A stretch of DNA of 64,000 bases. Source: Cellulomonas edaphi. GTDB taxonomy: Bacteria; Actinomycetota; Actinomycetes; Actinomycetales; Cellulomonadaceae. Numbering within the stretch: position 1 is the stretch's first letter; every line of letters starts with the position of its first letter. Below the pieces are notes generated by a model. The model searched no databases. It was given only the letters and a program-made list of their open reading frames with translations, and was not told the DNA's origin. Of this stretch, positions 43,294-52,116 are shown in pieces. The stretch is taken from contig NZ_JAUCGR010000002.1 of assembly GCF_030362815.1 (NCBI RefSeq), positions 682,001 to 746,000 on the forward strand, in the 5' to 3' direction. The translations under genes and the position numbers were made by a program.

Positions 43294-46200
43294 CTAGCGC
43301 CGGACGTGCACCGCGATCGTCGAGGACGTCCTGCCGGTCACGGTCGAGGGCGAGCTCGGCAGGAACTTCGCCTTGACCCGGATGGAGGAGGAGTACCGAT
43401 GGGGCAACGTCACGGCGACCTTGCCCTTCGCGCCGGCGTACAGCGTCACGGTCTTCGCCACCCGGCCCCCCACGTACACCACGACCTTGCCCGTCGGGGC
43501 GCGCCCGTTCGAGAGCGTCGCGACGGCGACGTGCACCGTGGGCCGCGTCCGCTTGGTGAACGCCCGCGCCGAGACGGACACCTTGGACGTGGTCGCCTTC
43601 ACGACCGTGAACACGGCCGCCGACCTCGGTGACGTCACCGTGGTCTTGCCCGTCACGATGGTCGCGGTGAGGCCCTTGTAGCTGCCCACCGCCAGGGTGG
43701 CGGACAACCGAGCGGTCGCGGTGTAGGCCGTGCCCACCTTGACGACCGAGGCGGTGCCGAGCACCTTCGAGCCCGCCTTGAAGGTGACCTTCCCGCTCGT
43801 CGCGTTCTTCACCGTCGTCGTGATGGTGGCGAGCCGGGCCGTGCTGGAGCCGTAGACCTGCGAGGCCTTGCTCAGCACGGGGGCCGAGAGCGACACCTTG
43901 GCCGGGACCGGCGGGACCGGCCGGGCCGTGACCGTCACCGTGACCGCCGCCGACGTGCTGGCGCGGTACCAGCTGTCCCCGGCGTAGACCGCCGTCAACG
44001 AGTGGGCCCCCAGAGCCAGACCCGTGACGGTGAAGCTCGCCGACGAGGCTGCTGCGTCCACCGTGGCGCTGCCGAGCGACGTGGCACCGTCGTAGAGCGT
44101 GACGGTGCCCGTCGCGCCCGCCGTGACACCCACGGAGACCGGGAGGACGTCGCCCTGGGTCACCGTCGCGGGCACGCCCAGGAAGGCCGTCTCCGAGGCC
44201 TTCATGACCTTGACCACCACGACGTCGGCGGTCGCAGGCACGCGCGTCGTGGCACCGACCGCACTGACCCGGTAGGTGCCGTCCGGCGTGGTCCGCGGGA
44301 TCGTGACCGCGGTGGTCACCGAGCCGTCGCCGCCGGCGGTCGCCTTCCAGGACGCCGTGAGCGCGGGGGCGCCGGTCCAGGAGAAGGTCACGACCTCGGA
44401 CGGAGCGAAGCCGGAACCGGACAGCACGACCCCGTCCTTGACGCCCGGGTCGACCTGCGCCGGCGCGGTGAGCACCGTGTGGGCCTTGACCGTGACCGTC
44501 ACGGGAGCAGACGTGCTCGTCGCGTACCAGCTGTCGCCCGCGTAGACGGCCCGGAGAGCGTGAGCGCCGACGCTCAGCGACGAGACGTCGAACGAGGCGG
44601 CCGATCCCGCACCCAGCGTGGACGAACCGAGGGACGTCGCCCCGTCGAACAGCTCGACCGACCCCGTCGCTCCGTCGGTCACGGCGACCGTGACGGGAAC
44701 GACCTGGCCGACGGTGACCGTCGTCGGTGCGTGGAGCGAGGTCTGCGAGGGCCTCATCACCTTCGCCACCACCACGTCGGTGGTGGCAGGGACCTCGGAG
44801 ATCGCGCCGACGGCACGGAGCTCGTAGGTGCCGTCACCGGTGAGCCGCGGGAACGTCACGGTGGTCGCCACGTGCCCGTCGTCGTCTGCGACGACCGTCC
44901 ACGGCACGGTCGGAGCCGGGTCGTGCGTCCACGAGAAGGTCACGGTCTCGCCCGGCTCGAAGCCCGAGCCGGACAGAGCCGCGAGCACGCCCGGGTCCAC
45001 CGACTCCGGAGCGTTCAGCGCCGTGCGGTAGGCCGCGTGCAGGCTCTCGTACGCCGAGGCGAGGTTCGCCAGCCCCGACTGGTACGCCTCGTAGCCGCTG
45101 TCGCCGTCGAGCGCCTTCGCCGTCCGGAGCGCCCCCTGCAGCGTCGCCCAGGACGCGGGGCTGTAGTCCGCGTCGCTCAGGGCTTCGACGGTCGTGACGA
45201 GCTCGGCGACCTGCTTGACGACCTTCCAGCGGAGCTGGCCGGCCGAGAGGGTCAGGTCACGCGTCGCCTTCGTGACGTCCGCCGCCGTGGCGGAGGGCGC
45301 CGTCAGCAGCGCGCGGCCCGCGGCCAGCGCGCGCGTGTAGACCGCGAACTCCGCCGCGACGTAGCGGTCACCGTAGTCCTCGAGGTTCGAGCTGGCGGCG
45401 ATGGCGGCACGCAGTGCGGCCTTGTCCGCGCCGTAGCCCAGCGAGAACCAGTCGAGGTTCCCGACGGACGGCTGGTCCGCTGTCGGCGTGCTCAGCAGCG
45501 TGACGTAGAGCGTGTGCGTGCCGGTGAGCTCCGACGGCAGCACGACGCTGGTCGTCCGGTACGTGCCCCATGTGGATCCCGTGGGGGCCAGGTCGACGGT
45601 GACGAACGGCTCGCCCTCCAAGGAGTCCACGTGCACCGCGAGCCTGCCCTTGCTGACCGCGGTGGAGGGCGCGTCGTAACGCACGTTCAGCGACGTGGCG
45701 TACTTCGACCCCAGCTTGACCCCGGGGTACCGGACCCAGCTGCCGTCGACGCCGCCCGCGAGCTGGCCACCGACGCTTCCCGTCTCGGTCCTGAGCGCGC
45801 TGCCGGAGTAGTCCACCCCGTCGACGAGACCCGCGGCCGCGTCGTCGAGGTTGCCGTACCCGGAACGGATCGACTCGAACTGCACCGTCTTCTCGGTGGG
45901 CACGGCCGTCGTCGAGTCGCCGAACTGGAACCACGCGAAGTTGCCGACGTACGGGGCCGACTGGGTCGTGTTCACCGGGCTCATCCGGAACACGATGTAG
46001 ACGTCCTGCGTCCCCGTGAACACCGCCGGGTTCACGCTGAGCGTGCGGGACTGGTAGTGGCCCCAGCCCGTCCCGGTGGTCGGCAGCGTGCCCGACGAGG
46101 CGACGGTCGGACCCGTCGCGCTGCCCAGCCGGATGTCGAACGACGTGCCCGCCTGCGACTTGTCGGTCGGCTTGTCGTAGCTGTACGTGAACGTGTCCGC

Positions 46201-49200
46201 CCCGTTGGGCCCGAACTGCACCGCCCCGTACTTGATCCACTCCTCGTTGTGGGTGTTGCCGAAGTTGGTGTAGTTCGGCGCCGCTCCGTCGCGACCGACG
46301 TTCGGGCCGACGGTCATCACGTTGACCGGCGTGAGCTTGGTGAAGGCGAACTGCTCGTCACCGCCACCGGTCGCCACGGGCTGGAACTGGACGTAGTCGA
46401 TGTTCGCGACCCACGCCTTGTCGGCGCTGCCCCGGAACACCAGGTAGACGTCGTTGACGCCCGCCAGCGCCGCGACCTCGCCGGCGGTGAACGTGTGCTT
46501 GGCCTGTGCGAACGTCGTCCACGCGCCCGTCGTCGGGAGATCGACGGTGGTGACCAGCGGTCCGGTCGCCGAACCGGTGCGGATCTCGACCTTCGCGCTG
46601 CCCGAGGCCGAACCGGGGTTGTGCGCGTAGCTGACCTGGACCGACTGCAGCGCAGCATCGGTGAAGTCGAGACCGCGGTAGGCGATCCACGAGTCCGGGG
46701 AGACCCCCGCGAGCACCGTGCCCGTCCCGCCGCTCTCGGTCTTGAGCGAGCCACCCGACCATGCGTCGTAGGCCTCACCCTGCAGCACGCGGTAGCCGCC
46801 CTCGCCGATCGTGAGCCCGTCGAGCGCGGACCGGAGGTTGACCAGCGCCTGGGTCAGCACGAACTCCGAGGCGTCCGCGTCGGCCAGGACCGTCCTGGCG
46901 CTCGCCACCGCCGTCGACAGCGCGGTGTACGAGGCGGCGGAGTAGCTCCCCGCACCGATGAGACGGGCGTCGTCGTACAGCGCCTTCAGGTCGGCGCGCG
47001 TCGTGGAGGCGGGCGTCAGCGTGAACGGCTCGAACGACGAGGTGCCCGGACCGGAGACCTGGGCCGCCGCGACCCCTGAGAGGGCGGCGTCGGACAGCCG
47101 CAGGAAGAACCGCGTGACCGAGGTGCTGGTCGGCCGGCCCGTGAAGGCGACCCGGGCCGTGGTGGCGCCCGTGCGCGTGACGACGGCCGTGACGCCGTGG
47201 TCCAGGCTGGGGAACGTGATCGATCCGGCCGGGATCGTGCCGGCGAAGGTTGCCCCGCCGGTGAGCGTGAGGTCGACGGTCCGGTCGACCGTGCCGTCGC
47301 CCGTGACGGCGAGCGCCGTCGTGCTCGGCGTGATGCCGTACCCCGTGAAGCGGACCTTGAGCGCGAGCTCCCGGTCCTGCGCGCTCGGCACGGTGCCGGT
47401 GAAGGCACCCTCGGCGAGCGTCACCACGAGGCCGTCGGTCGAGTCGTCGAGCTGGTGCTGGTCGGCCTTGCCGGTGAGCGTCAGGCTCAGCGTGCTCGCG
47501 CCCGTGACGACGGCCTTGACCGCGAGTCCCTCTGGCAGCCCGGAGGCGGTGACCTCGGAGGTCACGTCCGCACCGATCTCGCCGTCGAACGTCGCGCCCG
47601 TCACCGACACGGTGATCGCGTTGCCGATCGAGCCGTCGTTCGCGTCGGACTCGACGAACGCCTGCGTCGCCGTGGCTACGGCGCTCGACCGGTCGTAGAC
47701 CGAGCTCGGGACCTCGTCGCTCATCGAGTACGCCATGGGGCTGTCGACGCCCCAGCTGGAGGGCGTGCTGCCCATGTCGAAGCGCACCGTGCCGCCGGCC
47801 ATGAGCTCGTCGTACGTGAGCCACGTGCGGTGCAGCGGGCTGCCGTTGAGCGTCGCGCCCTGGATGTAGAGGTTGCTCGCGTCGGTGCCGTCCGCCTCGA
47901 TGACGAAGTCCGTGCCGCCCGGGTAGTGGAGCGTGACCTTCTCGAAGACCGGCGAGCCGATCTGGAACGAGTCCGCGCCCGAGGTGACGGGGAACAGACC
48001 CAGGGCGCCCGAGACGAACACCGAGGACATCGTCGCCGCGTCGTTGTCCATGGTCTGCAGGAAGCCCTTGGTGGCGTTCTGGTACGTCATGAGCTTCTGG
48101 GGGGTGGTGTACTCCCCCTTGCCGTTGAGCCCCTGCGGGCCGCTGCTCGAGTCCTTCGCGGCGGCATAGCGCTGGCAGGTCGGCGTCGTGAGGATGCTGC
48201 GCGCCCAGTACTGCGTGCGGCTGGGCGCGCCCACGTAGTTGAACAGGTACGGCGACTGCAGGTCGATCTCGTTGGAGTTGAGGTGCAGCATGCGCGTGCA
48301 GTCCTCGGGCGCCTGCTCGCCGTAGAGGTAGCTCAGCGCCGTCCGGGCGCCGGCCTTGCCGCCCATGAGCTCGATCATGCCGCCCATGTCCTGGGCGTCG
48401 TACCAGTTGTACTGCCAGAGCGTGCCCTGGTAGAGGCCCGCTCCGGGCGCCTCGAACACCTCGGGGTCGACGTTCGCCGTCCAGCCGCTCGCGGTCCTCG
48501 GCATGAGCAGACCGACGTTCTCCACGCCGGTACCGGAGGCAAGTGCCTGCGGGTTGGTGGTCAGGGCCGCCTTGTTGAACAGGTTGACGTAGTTCGTCGA
48601 GCGCTTGAGGAACTTCGCCGCGTCGGCGCTCTTGCCGAGCTTCGTGGCGATGACCGACATGGCCCAGTCGTCGTACGCGGTGCCGACCGTGTCGGCGACC
48701 GAGCCCGAGATGAACCCGAGCGCCTCGTTGGTGGAGCTGTAGCCGCCGTTCGAGGTCTTGACGAGCGACGGATACGCCGCCTCCAGGCCCTCGAGCTCGG
48801 CCCCCTTGTTCAGCGCGTCCGCGATGACGACCGCGGACCGCTCCCACCGCACGGTCGGGACGGACTGCATGAGGCTGCCCACGGAGCTCGCGCCGCTGTT
48901 CGTCATGCGGGCATACAGGTCGACGAGCGACTGCGCGATGTCCCGGTACACGTCCGGGTAGATCGCGGCGATCGAGGAGTACTTGTGGAAGTCGTCCCAC
49001 AGCGACCACGAGTCGTAGTGCGTGTAGCCGTCGGCCTCGTAGATCTTGCCGTCGACACCGCGGTAGGTCCCATCGGTCGACGTGGCGTTGAGCGGCGAGC
49101 CGTTCATGCGGAAGAGGTGCGTGTAGAACTGCGTCTTCAGGTCGCCGGTGGGGTCGTCGTCGGCACCCTCGGAGATCTCGACCGCGCCGAGCGCCGCGTT

Positions 49201-50175
49201 CCACTCCGCCGTCGCGGCGGCGCGGACGTCGCCGAAGCTCTTCGCACCGATCTCGGCGCCCTGGTCACGGGCCGCCTGCGCCGAGCTGATGGGCGAGAGC
49301 GTCACCTTCAGGCCGACGTGGTCGCCCGCGGCGACGTCGAACGACAGGATGGCGCCGATGTCGGTGCCGTCCTGCGCCTTCGTGGCCGAGCTCAGACCCG
49401 CCGCGCCCCAGGTGCTGACCGCCGAGGTCGGCACCGTGGTCTCGGCGTAGTAGTAGAGCGTCGAGGCCGAGTTGTAGAAGTAGCTCTTCAGCGAGCCGGA
49501 CAGGGTCGTCCTGCCGTCGGCGGTCCTGCCGACCGCGAGCGTCGCGCCCTGGCGCGTGCCGAAGTTGTTGGCCAGGTCGACGACCAGCGAGCCCGTGCCC
49601 GCGCTGCCGAACGTGTAGTCCTCGACGCCGGTCCGCGTGTCGGCCGTGACCCGGGCGTCGATCGTCTTGCCCGCCTCGGTGAGGCCCACCCGGTAGTAGC
49701 CGGGCGCCGCCGACTCGTTGCTGTGCGAGTACGCCTTGTCGTAGCTGCTCGTGCTCGGTCGTGCCGTGTAGGTCTGGTAGGTCGGCGAGACCAGGAAGTC
49801 GCCGCCGGCGCCGGCCGCGCCGACGCCGTCGAGCGTGACGGACGTGAAGCCGCGCAGGGACGAGGACGCGTAGTCGTAGCCGACGTGGTTGCGGGGGTTG
49901 GTCAGCGGGGTGATCTTCGCGAGCCCGTGTGGCGTGAAGGCACCCGGACCGTCCTGGCCGAAGTCGCCCTCGGTGCCGATGAACGGGTTGACGAACTGGG
50001 TGTAGTCGGCGGCCGGCGCAGGCTCGGCCGCGGAAGCCGGAGCGGCGAGAGGGACCGCGAGCGCCGACGCGACGAGCGCGAAGGTGGTCGTCAGGGAGAC
50101 CCGGCGGGCGCGGGGGGCTCGTGCCCTGGACGGGGAGCGATCAGGGGCCGGATCACGGTGCGACATCGTTGTCAT
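43294..50175 (-). CDS. Secreted multidomain GH92 alpha-mannosidase family protein, Gln at acid position
   Basis: About 2,293 residues. Signal peptide at 1-50 (TTTFALVASALAVPLAAPASA). GH92 module at about 55-815: QFVNPFIGTEGDFGQDGPGAFTPHGLAKITPLT, SLWDDFHKYSSIAAIYPD, LYQGTLWQYNWYDAQDMGGMIELMGG, TMDNDAATMSSVFVSGALGLFPV (DND, base region) and GSPVFEKV. A beta-rich region and FIVAR helices follow, then three CBM6-like beta-sandwich modules (about 1125-1270, 1273-1420, 1428-1580), more FIVAR helices, Ig-like repeats (about 1728-2080) and a beta C-terminal domain. GH92 enzymes are calcium-dependent inverting exo-alpha-mannosidases. The usual general acid Glu (EGN-WQY) is Gln583 here (YQGTLWQY), which from memory matches mannose-1-phospho-6-mannose hydrolase CcGH92_5 of Cellulosimicrobium. 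ATG at 50175 is leaderless. Confidence 0.9.
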   Translation of the reverse strand: MTTMSHRDPAPDRSPSRARAPRARRVSLTTTFALVASALAVPLAAPASAAEPAPAADYTQFVNPFIGTEGDFGQDGPGAFTPHGLAKITPLTNPRNHVGYDYASSSLRGFTSVTLDGVGAAGAGGDFLVSPTYQTYTARPSTSSYDKAYSHSNESAAPGYYRVGLTEAGKTIDARVTADTRTGVEDYTFGSAGTGSLVVDLANNFGTRQGATLAVGRTADGRTTLSGSLKSYFYNSASTLYYYAETTVPTSAVSTWGAAGLSSATKAQDGTDIGAILSFDVAAGDHVGLKVTLSPISSAQAARDQGAEIGAKSFGDVRAAATAEWNAALGAVEISEGADDDPTGDLKTQFYTHLFRMNGSPLNATSTDGTYRGVDGKIYEADGYTHYDSWSLWDDFHKYSSIAAIYPDVYRDIAQSLVDLYARMTNSGASSVGSLMQSVPTVRWERSAVVIADALNKGAELEGLEAAYPSLVKTSNGGYSSTNEALGFISGSVADTVGTAYDDWAMSVIATKLGKSADAAKFLKRSTNYVNLFNKAALTTNPQALASGTGVENVGLLMPRTASGWTANVDPEVFEAPGAGLYQGTLWQYNWYDAQDMGGMIELMGGKAGARTALSYLYGEQAPEDCTRMLHLNSNEIDLQSPYLFNYVGAPSRTQYWARSILTTPTCQRYAAAKDSSSGPQGLNGKGEYTTPQKLMTYQNATKGFLQTMDNDAATMSSVFVSGALGLFPVTSGADSFQIGSPVFEKVTLHYPGGTDFVIEADGTDASNLYIQGATLNGSPLHRTWLTYDELMAGGTVRFDMGSTPSSWGVDSPMAYSMSDEVPSSVYDRSSAVATATQAFVESDANDGSIGNAITVSVTGATFDGEIGADVTSEVTASGLPEGLAVKAVVTGASTLSLTLTGKADQHQLDDSTDGLVVTLAEGAFTGTVPSAQDRELALKVRFTGYGITPSTTALAVTGDGTVDRTVDLTLTGGATFAGTIPAGSITFPSLDHGVTAVVTRTGATTARVAFTGRPTSTSVTRFFLRLSDAALSGVAAAQVSGPGTSSFEPFTLTPASTTRADLKALYDDARLIGAGSYSAASYTALSTAVASARTVLADADASEFVLTQALVNLRSALDGLTIGEGGYRVLQGEAYDAWSGGSLKTESGGTGTVLAGVSPDSWIAYRGLDFTDAALQSVQVSYAHNPGSASGSAKVEIRTGSATGPLVTTVDLPTTGAWTTFAQAKHTFTAGEVAALAGVNDVYLVFRGSADKAWVANIDYVQFQPVATGGGDEQFAFTKLTPVNVMTVGPNVGRDGAAPNYTNFGNTHNEEWIKYGAVQFGPNGADTFTYSYDKPTDKSQAGTSFDIRLGSATGPTVASSGTLPTTGTGWGHYQSRTLSVNPAVFTGTQDVYIVFRMSPVNTTQSAPYVGNFAWFQFGDSTTAVPTEKTVQFESIRSGYGNLDDAAAGLVDGVDYSGSALRTETGSVGGQLAGGVDGSWVRYPGVKLGSKYATSLNVRYDAPSTAVSKGRLAVHVDSLEGEPFVTVDLAPTGSTWGTYRTTSVVLPSELTGTHTLYVTLLSTPTADQPSVGNLDWFSLGYGADKAALRAAIAASSNLEDYGDRYVAAEFAVYTRALAAGRALLTAPSATAADVTKATRDLTLSAGQLRWKVVKQVAELVTTVEALSDADYSPASWATLQGALRTAKALDGDSGYEAYQSGLANLASAYESLHAAYRTALNAPESVDPGVLAALSGSGFEPGETVTFSWTHDPAPTVPWTVVADDDGHVATTVTFPRLTGDGTYELRAVGAISEVPATTDVVVAKVMRPSQTSLHAPTTVTVGQVVPVTVAVTDGATGSVELFDGATSLGSSTLGAGSAASFDVSSLSVGAHALRAVYAGDSWYATSTSAPVTVTVKAHTVLTAPAQVDPGVKDGVVLSGSGFAPSEVVTFSWTGAPALTASWKATAGGDGSVTTAVTIPRTTPDGTYRVSAVGATTRVPATADVVVVKVMKASETAFLGVPATVTQGDVLPVSVGVTAGATGTVTLYDGATSLGSATVDAAASSASFTVTGLALGAHSLTAVYAGDSWYRASTSAAVTVTVTARPVPPVPAKVSLSAPVLSKASQVYGSSTARLATITTTVKNATSGKVTFKAGSKVLGTASVVKVGTAYTATARLSATLAVGSYKGLTATIVTGKTTVTSPRSAAVFTVVKATTSKVSVSARAFTKRTRPTVHVAVATLSNGRAPTGKVVVYVGGRVAKTVTLYAGAKGKVAVTLPHRYSSSIRVKAKFLPSSPSTVTGRTSSTIAVHVRR

Positions 50176-50182
50176 GGCGAGG

Positions 50183-50211
50183 AAGGTACGCACCGGAACG
50201 GGGCCGGTCAA
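50183..50211 (-). promoter_or_regulatory. Promoter of the GH92 gene, leaderless
   Basis: TTGACC (50211-50206), a 17-bp spacer and TACCTT (50188-50183) precede the ATG at 50175 by 7 nt. No ribosome binding site is present. This decides the start at 50175 over the ATG nine bases further in. Confidence 0.6.
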
Positions 50212-50350
50212 CGTCGGCATCCCGTATGGACGGAATGTGCCGGTTCGATGTCTTCCGCCCTGCGGCGCTCGTCCGCGGGGACGAGACCGCGCCCCGCCGG
50301 TGGAGGTCTCCACCGGCAGGGCACGGATCACTCGGGTCGTCCGTCAGCGC

Positions 50351-50450
50351 GGCGGCCGTCAGTTGGGACGGCGGCCGTCGGTCCCGACTGGCAGCCGTCG
50401 GTCCGCAGTGGCAACCGTCGGTCAGGACGGCGGCCGTCCGTCAGGACGGC
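50351..50450. repeat. Five degenerate 19-20-bp tandem units
   Basis: CCGTC recurs at 50356, 50375, 50395, 50415 and 50434, that is every 19 or 20 bp, inside a unit close to GGCGGCCGTCGGTCNGGAC. Several units can fold as small hairpins (for example CGTCC-GTCA-GGACG). The array fills the space between the GH92 promoter and the end of the Hsp20 gene. No gene is visible in it. Confidence 0.65.
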
Positions 50451-50468
50451 AGCCCGGAGATCGGGTCG

Positions 50469-50909
50469 TCAGCTCCCGGCGGGAGCGGACGCCGTGATCT
50501 GGCTGGCTCCCGAGGCACGCTGGACCTCGATGCGCCGGGGCTTCGCCTCTTCAGCGACGGGGATCGTGAGCGTGAGCACGCCGTCCTCGTACGTCGCCGA
50601 GATGGCGTCGAGCGCGAGACCGCGCCCCACGGTGAGCTGCCGGGCGTACGTGCCGACGGGTCGCTCCTTCGCCAGCCACTGCACGTCCTGATCCGTGTGG
50701 GCCGTGCGCTGCGCGCGGATGGTGAGCGTCCGGTCCTCCACGTTGACGTCGATGGTCCCGGGGTCGGCACCGGGAAGGTCGACGTGCAGCACGTAGTGGT
50801 CGCCCGAGCGGTACAGGTCCATCGGCACCGTGGCCGACGCCCGCTCGGCCGAGATCACCTGGCCCACCAGACGCTCGAACTCCCGGAACGGGTCGCTTCG
50901 CGTAGCCAT
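50469..50909 (-). CDS. Hsp20/alpha-crystallin family chaperone
   Basis: A 146-residue small heat-shock protein that holds unfolding proteins without ATP. N-terminus MATRSDPFREFERLVGQVISAERASATVPMDLYRSGDHYVLHVDLPGADPGTIDVNVEDRTLTIRAQR is the start of the alpha-crystallin domain. YARQLTVGRGLALDAISATYEDGVLTLTIPVAEEAKPRRIEV contains the conserved A-x-Y-x-x-G-V-L-T-L-x-I-P signature. ATG at 50909 has GGAGG 8 nt upstream, preferred over an in-frame start further out. A CIRCE element lies about 100 bp before the start. Confidence 0.95.
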   Translation of the reverse strand: MATRSDPFREFERLVGQVISAERASATVPMDLYRSGDHYVLHVDLPGADPGTIDVNVEDRTLTIRAQRTAHTDQDVQWLAKERPVGTYARQLTVGRGLALDAISATYEDGVLTLTIPVAEEAKPRRIEVQRASGASQITASAPAGS

Positions 50910-51004
50910 GACCGTCACCTCCTCCACGTCGGGGCGCAGGACCGTCCGGCACCCCCGATCCTGCTCGGTCCTCGCGTCGGACCGAGCCGGCTACACCACA
51001 ACAA

Positions 51005-51031
51005 TTAGCACTCTCGCGCCGAGAGTGCCAG
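51005..51031 (-). promoter_or_regulatory. CIRCE element (HrcA operator)
   Basis: TTAGCACTC, a 9-bp spacer and GAGTGCCAG match the CIRCE consensus TTAGCACTC-N9-GAGTGCTAA at 16 of 18 arm positions. The element lies 96 bp before the Hsp20 start codon on the minus strand. HrcA binding here would repress the gene until heat stress. Confidence 0.85.
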
Positions 51032-51172
51032 TCTTTCGAAACCAATTCGTCTCCCCCCGTGGGAGCGGGGCAGGCTCTCCGCCCTGCGGATCCCGGCGCA
51101 CGCTGCGATGCTCGTCTCGGTGATGCAGCTCGCCGACCGGCCGTCCGTCACGCGGGTTGTCAGGAGGACCTC

Positions 51173-51709
51173 ATGACGTCGCATCCCATGAACAGCACGC
51201 CGCGCGGCCTCGCGAGCGCACTCGAGACCGCCACGGCGCTCGACGCCTCCGTCGGGCTGCTGGAGCGCGTGAGCCGCCCCCTCGTGCAGCGCCCGCGGCT
51301 CGCGGCGGCGCTGCGCGGTTCCGCTCTCGGCCATCCCGCTCACCCGCTCCTGACCGACGTCCCGCTCGGCCTGTGGATCAGCAGCACCGTGCTCGACCTC
51401 CTGGGCCCCGCGGGGTCCCGGCCCGCCGCCACCCGGCTGCTCGGCCTCGGCGTGCTCGCCTCCGTTCCCACCGCGCTGACGGGTCTCGCGGACTGGGCCG
51501 CCTCCGGCTCGCGCGTCCGACGCGTCGGCGCGGCGCATGCCGCACTCAACTCGGCCGCTCTCGGCCTCTACGGCGCGTCGTGGCTGCTGCGTCGCCGGCG
51601 CCGGCACGCGGCGGGGGTGGCACTGTCCCTCGTGGCTGGCGGCGTGGTGGGGGCGAGCGGCTACCTCGGTGGGCACATGGCGTACGTCCAGCGCGCTCCG
51701 CAAGGCTGA
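51173..51709 (+). CDS. DUF2231 domain membrane protein
   Basis: A 178-residue protein. After a soluble N-terminus, GSALGHPAHPLLTDVPLGLWISSTVLDLLG is the conserved DUF2231 opening (GHPxHPxLxxxPxG). Three further helices follow (LLGLGVLASVPTALTGLADWA, HAALNSAALGLYGASWLL, GVALSLVAGGVVGASGYLGGHMAY). Relatives are often fused to, or beside, a Rieske 2Fe-2S domain; none is present here. The function is unknown, perhaps redox or heme-related. ATG at 51173 has AGGAGG 5 nt upstream. Confidence 0.87.
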   Translation: MTSHPMNSTPRGLASALETATALDASVGLLERVSRPLVQRPRLAAALRGSALGHPAHPLLTDVPLGLWISSTVLDLLGPAGSRPAATRLLGLGVLASVPTALTGLADWAASGSRVRRVGAAHAALNSAALGLYGASWLLRRRRRHAAGVALSLVAGGVVGASGYLGGHMAYVQRAPQG

Positions 51710-52116
51710 CCGTGGCCGCGCCGACCGTCGACGCGGTGGTCGTCGGCTGGATACTGCCCGCCCCGTGCAGCGCTGGCAGCACCGACCGCGGCCTGCACGG
51801 CACAAGCGCGCGTCGCGCGCGACCCGCGCTCGCGGCGGAAAACCCGCGGTCGGCGGACGTGCTCGGTCGTCGGCCCGCGAAGGAGCCCGAGCAGCGTCGG
51901 AGCAGCGAACCGGCACGCCGACGAGCGCAGACCGGCCCTGAGCGCAACGCGCTCACCGAGCGCTGGAGCGCGGCGCGAGCGCGCGTCGCACGGCGCGAGC
52001 GCGCGGCGCGCGCGGCTAGCAGTCGGGGCGCGCGACCCGCGGTCGGCGAGTGCGCGGTCGCGCGATGCCGCTCGACGCCCCGACGATGACCACCACCCGG
52101 GGCCGGCGCGCTCCGC
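51710..52116. other. 407-bp non-coding stretch between convergent genes
   Basis: No coding frame here looks real on either strand; the open frames are GC-driven and Arg/Ala-rich. The part around 51960-52030 is unusually dense in CGCG and GCGC. The 14-mer ACCCGCGGTCGGCG occurs twice (near 51843 and 52037). No clear terminator was found. Confidence 0.4.

Noticed and set aside
50351-50450. CRISPR array
   Set aside because: The units are contiguous and diverged, with no spacers and no cas genes in the window.
44002-50691. Two plus-strand frames of more than 1,000 residues across the GH92 gene
   Set aside because: Arg-rich shadows with no hydrophobic core pattern; the minus strand encodes recognisable GH92, CBM and Ig blocks.
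50910-51040. HAIR element (HspR) at the Hsp20 promoter
   Set aside because: No CTTGAGT-N7-ACTCAAG-like repeat is present; the inverted repeat fits CIRCE.
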